From assembly GCA_905221125.1 (NCBI GenBank), contig CAJNBY010000006.1:1-64000 (forward strand): a DNA stretch of 64,000 nt. The letters run 5' to 3'. Within the stretch, counting starts at the first letter, position 1. Each line of letters begins with the position of its first letter. Below are positions 19,255 through 26,888 of this stretch, piece by piece. The DNA comes from a bacterium (GTDB lineage Bacteria; Bacillota; Bacilli; Lactobacillales; Streptococcaceae). The position numbers were made by a program, and so were the translations under genes. The notes under the pieces were generated by a model. That model saw only the letters and a program-made list of their open reading frames with translations, was not told the DNA's origin and did not search any database.

Positions 19255-20067
19255 ATGGATCAACTGCAGATTAAGGATTTGGAAATTTTTGCCTATCATG
19301 GTCTTTTTCCTAGTGAGAAGGAATTGGGGCAGAAGTTTGTCGTTTCAGCCATCCTATCCTATGATATGACCAAGGCGGCTACAGACTTGGATTTAACAGC
19401 CTCTGTCCATTATGGAGAATTGTGTCAGCAGTGGACGACTTGGTTTCAGGAAACGAGTGAGGATTTGATTGAAACGGTAGCCTACAAACTGGTAGAACGT
19501 ACTTTTGAGGCTTATCCTCTTGTCCAAGAAATGAAGCTGGAACTGAAAAAACCTTGGGCGCCAGTGCATTTGCCACTAGATACTTGCTCAGTAACCATTC
19601 ATCGTCGCAAGCAACGGGCCTTTATCGCCCTAGGAAGCAATATGGGAGATAAACAAGCAAACTTGAAACAGGCCATTGAGAAAATGCGAAATCGTGGTAT
19701 CCATATTCTCAAAGAGTCCAGTGTCTTGACGACGGATCCTTGGGGTGGTGTGGAGCAAGATAGCTTTGCTAATCAAGTGGTTGAGGTGGAAACCTGGCTA
19801 CCAGCACCAGTCTTGTTAGAAACCTTGTTGGCTATTGAGGCAGAGCTGGGACGGGTGAGAGAAATCCATTGGGGACCTCGTTTGATTGATTTGGACTTGC
19901 TCTTTGTGGAGGATCAGGTCATTTATACAGACGACCTTATTTTGCCCCATCCTTACATAGCGGAACGCCTTTTTGTTCTTGAGTCTCTACAAGAAATTGC
20001 GCCTCATTTTATCCACCCTACATTAAAGCAACCTATCCGTCACTTGTATGATGCTTTGAAAAAATAG
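19255..20067 (+). CDS. folBK: Fused dihydroneopterin aldolase / HPPK
   Basis: The 270-aa bifunctional enzyme is as in pneumococcal SulD. Residues 1 to about 118 form the aldolase (Fol[20 protein letters not shown]). The remainder is 6-hydroxymethyl-dihydropterin pyrophosphokinase (Fol[16 protein letters not shown], then [11 protein letters not shown]). It makes the pterin substrate of FolP. A good AAAGGAAT ribosome site precedes the ATG. No clear promoter lies between the folE terminator and this gene, so expression may rely on read-through or on the BOX region. Confidence 0.95.
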   Translation: MDQLQIKDLEIFAYHGLFPSEKELGQKFVVSAILSYDMTKAATDLDLTASVHYGELCQQWTTWFQETSEDLIETVAYKLVERTFEAYPLVQEMKLELKKPWAPVHLPLDTCSVTIHRRKQRAFIALGSNMGDKQANLKQAIEKMRNRGIHILKESSVLTTDPWGGVEQDSFANQVVEVETWLPAPVLLETLLAIEAELGRVREIHWGPRLIDLDLLFVEDQVIYTDDLILPHPYIAERLFVLESLQEIAPHFIHPTLKQPIRHLYDALKK

Positions 20068-20068
20068 A

Positions 20069-20114
20069 AAAAACTCTAGTTTTCAGTTACTTGCAACTGA
20101 AGGCTAGGGTTTTT
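20069..20114 (+). terminator. Terminator after folBK (bidirectional)
   Basis: A long imperfect stem (AAAAACTCTAGTTTTCAGTT against AACTGAAGGCTAGGGTTTTT) with a 6-nt loop ends in five T. It overlaps the end of the convergent gene. Confidence 0.75.
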
Positions 20115-20430
20115 AAAATAGGTCATTTTCTTCTGGGAGGAGGATAGTCTCTCTACCATCCATGTCTAAAATCAGGACTCTGGGGGGATAAAGAGGGTCG
20201 AAAGGATGGTTAAAGTCAAAATCAATGGCTGTAGGGAGGTGTTGACTTGAGAAGTGGAAGGTAATTTTTCCTTGGTTATTGAGCAATTGAAACTCGAGTT
20301 CCTCCTCCAATTCAAAGACATTTTTTAAGAAGTGGTCGATGATATACCAAAAAGAGTCAATGACATCATCAGGCAAGCTGGTAACAATGCCAAAACTAGC
20401 AGACCGCATGTGGGTATTGGTAAAAGCCAT
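20113..20430 (-). CDS. DUF960-family protein
   Basis: This 105-aa acidic, soluble protein starts MAFTNTHMRSASFGIVTSLP. The sequence resembles the DUF960 family of streptococci and lactobacilli, whose function is unknown. The ATG used here is preceded by AAAGGGGGC; a longer reading from 20484 would add 18 residues without a ribosome site. It lies convergent to folBK and divergent from ccpA. Confidence 0.7.
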   Translation of the reverse strand: MAFTNTHMRSASFGIVTSLPDDVIDSFWYIIDHFLKNVFELEEELEFQLLNNQGKITFHFSSQHLPTAIDFDFNHPFDPLYPPRVLILDMDGRETILLPEENDLF

Positions 20431-20554
20431 ATTTCTGCCCCCTTTCTTTTCCCTTATCATACAGCAAATAGGATTAAAAATCAAGAAAAGGTAATTTTTT
20501 CTTCATAAACATAGCTTTCTATGAAATTTTTTTCAAACAATCTTCAAAAAATAC

Positions 20555-20583
20555 TTGAAAGTGTTTACAAATAGTGATAAAAT
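20555..20583 (+). promoter_or_regulatory. ccpA promoter with an overlapping cre site
   Basis: TTGAAA (20555-20560), a 17-bp spacer and TAAAAT (20578-20583) form the promoter. The segment TTGAAAGTGTTTACAA (20555-20570) matches the cre consensus WTGNNARCGNWWWCAW at all but one position. It covers the -35, which implies CcpA autoregulation. Confidence 0.75.
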
Positions 20584-20668
20584 GGAATAAGTGGAATCAT
20601 GAAAACGAAATTTTCATACCGTCTCTTTTTTTGGAGTCTCGTGAGGTATGATATAGAAAGGAAATGGA

Positions 20669-21679
20669 ATGAATACAGACGATACAGTAACGATTTATGA
20701 TGTCGCCCGTGAAGCAGGAGTTTCAATGGCGACAGTTAGCCGTGTAGTCAATGGCAATAAGAATGTAAAAGAGAACACCCGTAAAAAAGTGCTTGAGGTG
20801 ATTGACCGTTTGGATTACCGTCCAAACGCAGTGGCGCGTGGTCTTGCAAGTAAAAAGACAACCACTGTCGGTGTCGTGATCCCCAATATTACCAATGGTT
20901 ATTTCTCAACGCTTGCTAAAGGGATTGACGATATCGCTGAAATGTACAAGTACAATATCGTCCTTGCTAATAGTGATGAGGATGATGACAAGGAAGTTTC
21001 AGTTGTCAATACCCTGTTTTCTAAGCAAGTGGATGGTATCATCTTTATGGGGTACCACTTGACTGAAAAAATTCGTTCAGAGTTTTCTCGTTCTCGAACA
21101 CCAGTTGTTCTTGCAGGAACTGTGGATGTAGAACATCAGCTTCCAAGTGTCAATATTGACTACAAACAAGCAACGATTGATGCAGTAACCTACCTTGCTA
21201 AAGAAAATGAGCGCATTGCTTTCGTTAGCGGTCCACTAGTGGATGATATCAATGGTAAGGTTCGTTTGGTTGGCTACAAGGAAGCCTTGAAAAAAGCAGG
21301 TATTTCTTATAGCGAAGGATTGGTATTTGAATCCAAATACACTTATGAAGACGGTTATGCCTTGGCAGAACGCTTGATTTCATCAAACGCAACTGCAGCA
21401 GTTGTAACAGGTGATGAATTGGCAGCAGGTGTCTTGAACGGCCTTGCTGATAAGGGTGTGTCTGTGCCAGAAGAGTTTGAAATCATTACTAGTGATGATT
21501 CACAAATCTCACGCTTTACCCGTCCAAACTTGACAACTATTGCCCAACCTCTTTATGACCTTGGTGCTATTAGTATGCGTATGTTGACTAAGATTATGCA
21601 CAAGGAAGAGTTGGAAGAACGTGAAGTTCTCTTACCTCATGGTTTGACAGAACGTCGTTCGACACGAAAACGGAAATAG
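20669..21679 (+). CDS. ccpA: Catabolite control protein A (LacI family)
   Basis: The 336-aa master regulator of carbon catabolite control binds cre sites together with HPr-Ser-P. The N-terminal helix-turn-helix and hinge are visible (TIYDVAREAGVSMATVSRVV, then YRPNAVARGLASKKT). The periplasmic-binding-like core follows. The AAAGGA site sets the ATG at 20669. The leader of roughly 80 nt contains a short inverted repeat (TCATACC / GGTATGA). The cre sites at manL, ccpA and pflA in this window are its likely targets. Confidence 0.97.
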   Translation: MNTDDTVTIYDVAREAGVSMATVSRVVNGNKNVKENTRKKVLEVIDRLDYRPNAVARGLASKKTTTVGVVIPNITNGYFSTLAKGIDDIAEMYKYNIVLANSDEDDDKEVSVVNTLFSKQVDGIIFMGYHLTEKIRSEFSRSRTPVVLAGTVDVEHQLPSVNIDYKQATIDAVTYLAKENERIAFVSGPLVDDINGKVRLVGYKEALKKAGISYSEGLVFESKYTYEDGYALAERLISSNATAAVVTGDELAAGVLNGLADKGVSVPEEFEIITSDDSQISRFTRPNLTTIAQPLYDLGAISMRMLTKIMHKEELEEREVLLPHGLTERRSTRKRK

Positions 21680-21681
21680 AA

Positions 21682-21716
21682 AAAATCAGGGAATCGTGCA
21701 GATTTCCTGATTTTGC
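21682..21716 (+). terminator. Terminator between ccpA and the convergent asparaginase
   Basis: AAAATCAGG-GAA pairs with TTCCTGATTTT with one bulge, then a T-rich tail. It can serve both directions. Confidence 0.75.
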
Positions 21717-21732
21717 TTTCTGGAGAAGAGAC

Positions 21733-22695
21733 TTAGCCTTCCATATAGTCTTTCAAAGCTCGCCCTTTTAGTCCGGCATTGAGGGCAATGAGGAGTTTCA
21801 AGCGGGCTTTTTGGGCGTTGAGTTCTTTAACAAAGAAGACACCAGATTTTTGCAACTGCACGCCCCCGCCTTGGTAGGCATAAACAGGTTCTGCAACACC
21901 GTTAAAGCATCGTGATACTAGAGCGACTGGGATTCCTTTTTGCAGAAGGCTTTCTAATTTTTGAGCCGTTTCTTTGGGAATATTACCAGCTCCGAAGGCT
22001 TGGATAATCAAACCGTCCAATTGTTCCAAATCCAGCATATCAATCAGCTCATCTGTCATACCAGCATAAGCTGAGATGATAGGGACTAAACCTTGTATGT
22101 GATCAAGGTCAAAGCGGACACGGGGCTCAGCTGTTTTGAAGTAGAGGATTTCGTGTTTCATAATCAGACCAAGTGGCCCGTGTGTTGGAGTCTGGAAGGT
22201 GCTGACGTTGGTCGTATGTGTTTTGGTAACATACTTGGCTGCATGGATTTCATCGTTCATAACGACCAAAACTCCTTTGTCAACAGCCCTGTCATCGCTA
22301 GCCACTCGTAAAGCGCTCAGATAATTATAAACACCGTCACTACCGAGTTCATTGGAGCTGCGCATGGCCCCTGTTAGAACGATGGGCATGTGGGGAACTT
22401 CCATGGTATCAAGGAAATAGGCTGTTTCTTCTAAAGTATCGGTTCCATGTGTGATTACCACTCCATCGTAGTTATCTGCTTCCTCTTTGATTTTTTGGTA
22501 GAGGGCCAGCATATGCTTGGGCTTGATATGGGGGCTTGGCAGGTTAAAAAAGTCTAGGGAGTGGACTTGGATTCCTTCGAGAGGATTGGACACATGGTTC
22601 ATGGGATTATCTGAACTAGTCACAACAGCGCCAGAGGCATCGGCCTGCATGGAAATAGTTCCACCTGTATGTAAAACAAGGATTTTCTTAGGCAT
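21733..22695 (-). CDS. L-asparaginase
   Basis: The 320-aa enzyme hydrolyses asparagine to aspartate and ammonia. Both catalytic threonine motifs are present: LHTGGTISMQ near the start and THGTDTLEETAYFL around residue 80. No signal peptide is seen, so it should be cytoplasmic (type I-like). It diverges from the HAD/PRA-PH gene. The window also encodes the reverse reaction's enzyme, AsnA. Confidence 0.93.
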   Translation of the reverse strand: MPKKILVLHTGGTISMQADASGAVVTSSDNPMNHVSNPLEGIQVHSLDFFNLPSPHIKPKHMLALYQKIKEEADNYDGVVITHGTDTLEETAYFLDTMEVPHMPIVLTGAMRSSNELGSDGVYNYLSALRVASDDRAVDKGVLVVMNDEIHAAKYVTKTHTTNVSTFQTPTHGPLGLIMKHEILYFKTAEPRVRFDLDHIQGLVPIISAYAGMTDELIDMLDLEQLDGLIIQAFGAGNIPKETAQKLESLLQKGIPVALVSRCFNGVAEPVYAYQGGGVQLQKSGVFFVKELNAQKARLKLLIALNAGLKGRALKDYMEG

Positions 22696-22719
22696 GATTT
22701 ACTCACTCTTTCTGAAATG

Positions 22720-22728
22720 TGGTATAAT
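22720..22728 (+). promoter_or_regulatory. Promoter of the HAD/PRA-PH fusion gene
   Basis: The extended -10 TGG TATAAT lies about 30 nt before the ATG at 22761, which has GGGATAGG just upstream. Confidence 0.6.
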
Positions 22729-22760
22729 CATTGTATCACAAAAGGGGAGATTGGGATAGG

Positions 22761-24149
22761 ATGGAAGTCAAAGCTGTTTTTTTTGATATCGATGGAACGC
22801 TAGTCAACGATCGCAAGAGTGTTTTGAAATCCACTAAGGACGCGATTAAGATTGTCAAAGAACAAGGGGTGCTGGTTGGTGTAGCAACGGGGCGAGGACC
22901 TTTTTTTGTTAAGGAATTGATGGACGATTTGGATCTGGACTTTGCGGTAACCTACAATGGCCAGTATATCTTTACTAAAGACAGAGTCTTGTTCACGAGC
23001 CCGATTTCCAAGTTACATTTGCGCCAGCTAATTAGCTATGCTAAAAAAGAGGGCAAGGAGATTGCCCTAGGAACCAAGGATGCCATGCTGGGTTCCAAAA
23101 TCATGTCCTTTGGTCTGGGTTCTTTTTCCCAACGAATCAGCCGCTTCGTTCCCTCAGTTTTAACTCGGACGGTGAGTCATTCCTTTAATCGTATGGTCAG
23201 CAAGGTTGTTCCCCAAAAGGAAGAAGACCTGCTTGATCTGATGAATCAACCTATCTACCAAGTTTTGATGCTGATGACGCCAGAAGAATCTGAGAAGGCG
23301 GCAGCAGATTTTGAAGATTTGAAATTAACACGTAGCAATCCTTTTGCAGCGGATGTCATCAATCAGGGAAATTCAAAATTGGAAGGTATTCGCCGAGTTG
23401 GGAAAGAATATGGCTTTGACCTCAACCAAGTCATGGCCTTTGGTGACTCGGATAACGACCTGGAAATGCTGGCTGGTGTCGGTATGTCGGTCGCTATGGG
23501 AAATGGTAGTAGCAGTGTTAAGGAGGTCGCCAAGCATATCACGACCAGCAATCAGCAAGACGGAATCCATAAGGCCCTAGAACATTTTGGTGTTTTGGCT
23601 TCAGAAAAAGTTTTTGTCAGCCGTGACTATCATTTCAATAAGGTCAAGACCTTCCACCACATGATGGATGAACGGACACAAGAAGAACCGCGGGCTTGGG
23701 ATTTAGAAGGTGCAACCCATAGGGCTGGCTTTAAAATAGAAGAATTGGTGGAGTTTGTTCGGGCTGCCAGTCCTTCGGAAGAGGATTTTGGTCACGCTTT
23801 ATCGCAACTTCATCAGGCCCTTGATAAGGCAGCAGATAAGGTGGCCAAGAAGACGCCTGCCCAGCAAGATTTGGTAGGGCAAGTGGATGCCTTGATTGAC
23901 ACGCTTTACTTCACCTACGGTAGTTTTGTCTTGATGGGGGTGGACCCAGAACGTATTTTTGATATTGTCCATCAGGCCAATATGGGGAAAATTTTCCCTG
24001 ACGGCAAGGCTCATTTTGATCCAGTGACCCACAAAATCTTAAAACCAGATGATTGGGAAGAAAAATATGCTCCAGAACCTGCTATTAAAAAGGAACTGCA
24101 GCGTCAGCTCAAGGCTTATGAACGCCATAAAGAGAGAAATAAACAGTAA
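22761..24149 (+). CDS. Two-domain protein: Cof-type HAD phosphatase plus C-terminal PRA-PH/MazG-like domain
   Basis: This 462-aa protein combines two parts. Residues 1 to about 285 are a HAD-IIB phosphatase (FFDIDGTLVNDRKS; AFGDSDNDLEMLAGVG). Residues about 295-460 resemble an all-alpha PRA-PH/MazG-type NTP pyrophosphatase (EELVEFVRAA; LIDTLYFTYGSFVLMGVDP; VHQANMGKIFPDG). The pairing suggests nucleotide house-cleaning, in which a pyrophosphatase releases a monophosphate and a phosphatase removes the last phosphate. That is inference. The ATG at 22761 is preferred over an upstream in-frame start inside the promoter. Confidence 0.85.
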   Translation: MEVKAVFFDIDGTLVNDRKSVLKSTKDAIKIVKEQGVLVGVATGRGPFFVKELMDDLDLDFAVTYNGQYIFTKDRVLFTSPISKLHLRQLISYAKKEGKEIALGTKDAMLGSKIMSFGLGSFSQRISRFVPSVLTRTVSHSFNRMVSKVVPQKEEDLLDLMNQPIYQVLMLMTPEESEKAAADFEDLKLTRSNPFAADVINQGNSKLEGIRRVGKEYGFDLNQVMAFGDSDNDLEMLAGVGMSVAMGNGSSSVKEVAKHITTSNQQDGIHKALEHFGVLASEKVFVSRDYHFNKVKTFHHMMDERTQEEPRAWDLEGATHRAGFKIEELVEFVRAASPSEEDFGHALSQLHQALDKAADKVAKKTPAQQDLVGQVDALIDTLYFTYGSFVLMGVDPERIFDIVHQANMGKIFPDGKAHFDPVTHKILKPDDWEEKYAPEPAIKKELQRQLKAYERHKERNKQ

Positions 24150-24163
24150 ACAAAAAGTAAATA

Positions 24164-24186
24164 AAAAGGAGCTTTTGGCTCCTTTT
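24164..24186 (+). terminator. Bidirectional terminator
   Basis: A 9-bp perfect stem AAAAGGAGC / GCTCCTTTT lies between two convergent genes and has T/A tracts on both sides. Confidence 0.85.
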
Positions 24187-24194
24187 CTTGATGA

Positions 24195-24647
24195 TTATAA
24201 GGTTTTTTCTTGTTCTCTCACCACCAGCAAATCGACCTTAGCATGGCGGAGAATGTATTCAGATGAAGAACCGACCAAGAGGCGTTCAAAGGCGTTTAGA
24301 CCAGTTGCGCCAACGAGGATGAGGTCCACTTCCTCAGCATCAGGAATAGTACGTGCCAAGAGAGTCTTTGGATTTCCCATTTCAATAACGATGTGAACAT
24401 CAGCCACACCAGCATCCTTTGCACGTTTTTCGTACTCTTTCATCAGACTTTCAGCGTCGACTTGGAGTTCTTCGTAAACTTCAGCATCAAAGGTGGATAC
24501 GCTTTGGAGAGCGCGTGTGTCAATGACATGAGCGATGGTGAGTTTAGCGTCGTTTCGTAGAGCAGAATGAACTCCCTTGACAAAAGCCAAGTCCGCTTCC
24601 TTAGAACCATCGATTGCGACCATAATATTTTGGTAACGTTGTGCCAT
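24195..24647 (-). CDS. Universal stress protein (UspA family)
   Basis: The 150-aa cytoplasmic protein has the Usp fold. It starts MAQRYQNIMVAIDGSKEADL, with the ATP-binding type motif LVGATGLNAFERLLVGSSSE near residues 108-127. The start is set by AGGAGG 6 nt before the ATG; an upstream in-frame start at 24716 has no such site. ATP-binding Usp proteins are linked to stress survival; no specific role can be read here. Confidence 0.92.
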   Translation of the reverse strand: MAQRYQNIMVAIDGSKEADLAFVKGVHSALRNDAKLTIAHVIDTRALQSVSTFDAEVYEELQVDAESLMKEYEKRAKDAGVADVHIVIEMGNPKTLLARTIPDAEEVDLILVGATGLNAFERLLVGSSSEYILRHAKVDLLVVREQEKTL

Positions 24648-24811
24648 AATGAAACCTCCTGAAATTTTCTTACTATCATTGTAAACCTTTTCACTATAGA
24701 AGTAAAGTAAAAACAATATTTTTCAAAAGAATGTTAGCGCTTAAAATCTATCTAAATATATGATAAAATAAAAGAAAGGATAGCAGGAAAGAAGTGAAGG
24801 GAGGGAGAATG

Positions 24812-25102
24812 ATGAAAAACTCTTTTCAAGAATCAAATTTCCTTTATTATGGAATCATCCTAGTGTCAGTCTTGGTAGAAGTGATCATGATCTGGCAATT
24901 AGAGAAACTAATTCCACTTCTCTATCCAGGTTTTATTGGCTTTTTAGTCTTTCACCTACTCTACCATCTGCTATTATTCCTAGTTGCAAAACGAAGTGGT
25001 CGCTGGGATTACTTGATGATATGGGGACTTTTCCTCATGTTCAATCTTCTTTATGACTCCTTCTTAGGCCTGCTTTTTCTAGGTTTATCTTTTGGTATGT
25101 GA
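24812..25102 (+). CDS. Small three-span membrane protein, unknown function
   Basis: The 96-aa protein has three strongly hydrophobic segments (about 10-30, 37-62, 70-96) and almost no soluble part. A GGGAGGGAG ribosome site precedes twin ATGs at 24809 and 24812; the second has better spacing. I recognise no family. It has a probable TGATAAAAT-type -10 upstream (near 24760) and its own terminator, so it is likely a stand-alone gene. Confidence 0.65.
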   Translation: MKNSFQESNFLYYGIILVSVLVEVIMIWQLEKLIPLLYPGFIGFLVFHLLYHLLLFLVAKRSGRWDYLMIWGLFLMFNLLYDSFLGLLFLGLSFGM

Positions 25103-25140
25103 TATTTTTTGGCAAAACACCTGCTATCACCATTGTCTCG

Positions 25141-25166
25141 ACCTCGCTTTTAGCGAGGTTTTTCTT
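25141..25166 (+). terminator. Intrinsic terminator
   Basis: A 7-bp stem ACCTCGC / GCGAGGT with a 5-nt loop is followed by TTTTCTTCT. Confidence 0.85.
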
Positions 25167-25218
25167 CTATCCGCACCTAGTAACACATTTCAGCAAACTT
25201 GTCGCATTCTCTTTCTAG

Positions 25219-25227
25219 TGGTATAAT
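25219..25227 (+). promoter_or_regulatory. Aminotransferase promoter
   Basis: The extended -10 TGG TATAAT precedes a leader of about 24 nt carrying GAGGAAA before the ATG. Confidence 0.6.
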
Positions 25228-25257
25228 GTTACTATCTCGATGAATTGAGGAAACAAG

Positions 25258-26472
25258 ATGAAAGAATATAACAAGTCTAGTAAGTTAGAACATGTTGCTT
25301 ATGATATCCGTGGTCCTGTTTTGGAAGAAGCCATGCGGATGCGAGCAAACGGAGAAAAGATTTTACGCTTGAATACAGGAAATCCAGCAGAATTTGGCTT
25401 TACAGCGCCAGACGAAGTCATTCATGACTTGATTATGAATGCGCGTGATAGTGAAGGTTATTCTGATTCCAAAGGGATTTTCTCAGCCCGTAAGGCCATC
25501 ATGCAGTATTGCCAATTGAAGAAATTCCCCAATGTCGATATTGATGATATTTACCTTGGAAATGGTGTCAGTGAGTTGATTGTCATGTCCATGCAGGGGC
25601 TTTTGGATAATGGAGACGAGGTCTTGGTGCCTATGCCAGACTATCCTCTCTGGACGGCCGCTGTCAGCTTAGCTGGAGGAAATGCCGTTCATTATATCTG
25701 TGATGAAGCTGCAGAATGGTACCCAGATATTGACGATATCAAGTCAAAAATCACTTCCAATACCAAGGCAATCGTCCTTATCAATCCAAACAACCCAACT
25801 GGAGCCCTTTATCCTAAGGAACTCTTGTTGGAGATTATTGAGATTGCCCGTCAGAACGATTTGATTATCTTTGCGGATGAAATTTACGACCGCATGGTAA
25901 TGGATGGACATGTGCATACGCCTGTGGCGAGCTTAGCACCAGATGTCTTCTGTGTCAGCATGAATGGTCTGTCAAAATCTCACCGTATCGCTGGTTTCCG
26001 TGTGGGTTGGATGGTCTTGTCTGGACCTAAGACACATGTTAAAGGCTATATCGAAGGGCTCAATATGCTGTCCAATATGCGTCTTTGCTCTAACGTTTTG
26101 GCCCAACAAGTCGTACAAACTTCCTTGGGTGGCCACCAGTCAGTCGATGAATTACTCCTTCCTGGTGGACGAATTTTTGAACAAAGAAACTTTATCTATA
26201 ATGCCATTCAAGATATTCCCGGTTTGTCTGCCGTTAAACCTAAGGCTGGACTCTATATCTTCCCTAAAATCGACCGCAATATGTACCGTATCGATGATGA
26301 TGAACAGTTTGTCCTTGATTTCTTGAAGCAGGAAAAGGTTCTCTTGGTTCATGGTCGAGGCTTTAACTGGCAGGAACCAGACCACTTCCGCATCGTTTAC
26401 CTTCCTCGTGTTGATGAACTAGCCCAAATCCAAGAAAAAATGACTCGCTTCTTGAAACAGTATCGTAGATAG
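25258..26472 (+). CDS. PLP-dependent class I aminotransferase, alanine aminotransferase-like
   Basis: The 404-aa enzyme has the class I fold. Motifs include NPNNPTGALYP, the aspartate and tyrosine of FADEIYDRM, and the PLP lysine K240 in SKSHRIAGFRVGW. It resembles the AlaA/AlaT branch that makes alanine from pyruvate and glutamate, but substrate choice is not proven by sequence. A GAGGAAA site sets the start. It is followed by rpmH from its own promoter. Confidence 0.88.
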   Translation: MKEYNKSSKLEHVAYDIRGPVLEEAMRMRANGEKILRLNTGNPAEFGFTAPDEVIHDLIMNARDSEGYSDSKGIFSARKAIMQYCQLKKFPNVDIDDIYLGNGVSELIVMSMQGLLDNGDEVLVPMPDYPLWTAAVSLAGGNAVHYICDEAAEWYPDIDDIKSKITSNTKAIVLINPNNPTGALYPKELLLEIIEIARQNDLIIFADEIYDRMVMDGHVHTPVASLAPDVFCVSMNGLSKSHRIAGFRVGWMVLSGPKTHVKGYIEGLNMLSNMRLCSNVLAQQVVQTSLGGHQSVDELLLPGGRIFEQRNFIYNAIQDIPGLSAVKPKAGLYIFPKIDRNMYRIDDDEQFVLDFLKQEKVLLVHGRGFNWQEPDHFRIVYLPRVDELAQIQEKMTRFLKQYRR

Positions 26473-26513
26473 GGCTTACATTAGAAAAAGCTGGAAACAT
26501 TTGCCTAGAGCTA

Positions 26514-26542
26514 TTGACAAAAGTGAAAGAATCAGATAGAAT
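26514..26542 (+). promoter_or_regulatory. rpmH promoter
   Basis: A consensus TTGACA (26514-26519), 17-bp spacer and TAGAAT (26537-26542) form one of the best -35/-10 pairs in the window, fitting a highly expressed ribosomal protein. Confidence 0.8.
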
Positions 26543-26616
26543 AGTAAAGTATGTTTAGTAACTGATCACTTTATAGCCGGCTAAACGAATACAAAATCTA
26601 TGAGGAGGTATTCATC

Positions 26617-26751
26617 GTGAAACGTACTTATCAACCAAGTAAACTTCGTCGTGCGCGCAAACACGGATTCCGTAACCGTATGTCAACTAAAAACGGTCGT
26701 CGCGTATTGGCAGCTCGTCGTCGTAAAGGACGCAAAGTTTTGGCTGCATAA
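26617..26751 (+). CDS. rpmH: 50S ribosomal protein L34
   Basis: The 44-aa, highly basic protein starts at GTG behind GAGGAGG. It reads [18 protein letters not shown] and ends GRKVLAA, the standard L34 sequence and length. The short length and GTG start make it easy to miss. It has its own strong promoter and terminator, and is not next to rnpA/dnaA as in many bacteria. Confidence 0.98.
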
Positions 26752-26768
26752 TCCAAACGAACTATATC

Positions 26769-26803
26769 AAAAATCAGTAGGAACTCGAGTCTACTGATTT
26801 TTA
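26769..26803 (+). terminator. rpmH terminator
   Basis: A 10-12 bp stem (AAATCAGTAG / CTACTGATTT extended by A-T pairs) has a 10-nt loop and is followed by TTATTTTTG. Confidence 0.85.
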
Positions 26804-26847
26804 TTTTTGTAAAAAAGTACAAAAGGCTTTATATCTTTGCTCAAATG

Positions 26848-26856
26848 GTGTATAAT
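26848..26856 (+). promoter_or_regulatory. Promoter of the peptide-binding lipoprotein gene
   Basis: An extended -10 (TGG-TG-TATAAT region, hexamer 26851-26856) precedes a GGAGAA ribosome site and the ATG at 26889. Confidence 0.55.
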
Positions 26857-26888
26857 ATTTCACATACTGTAAAAAATGGAGAATAATC

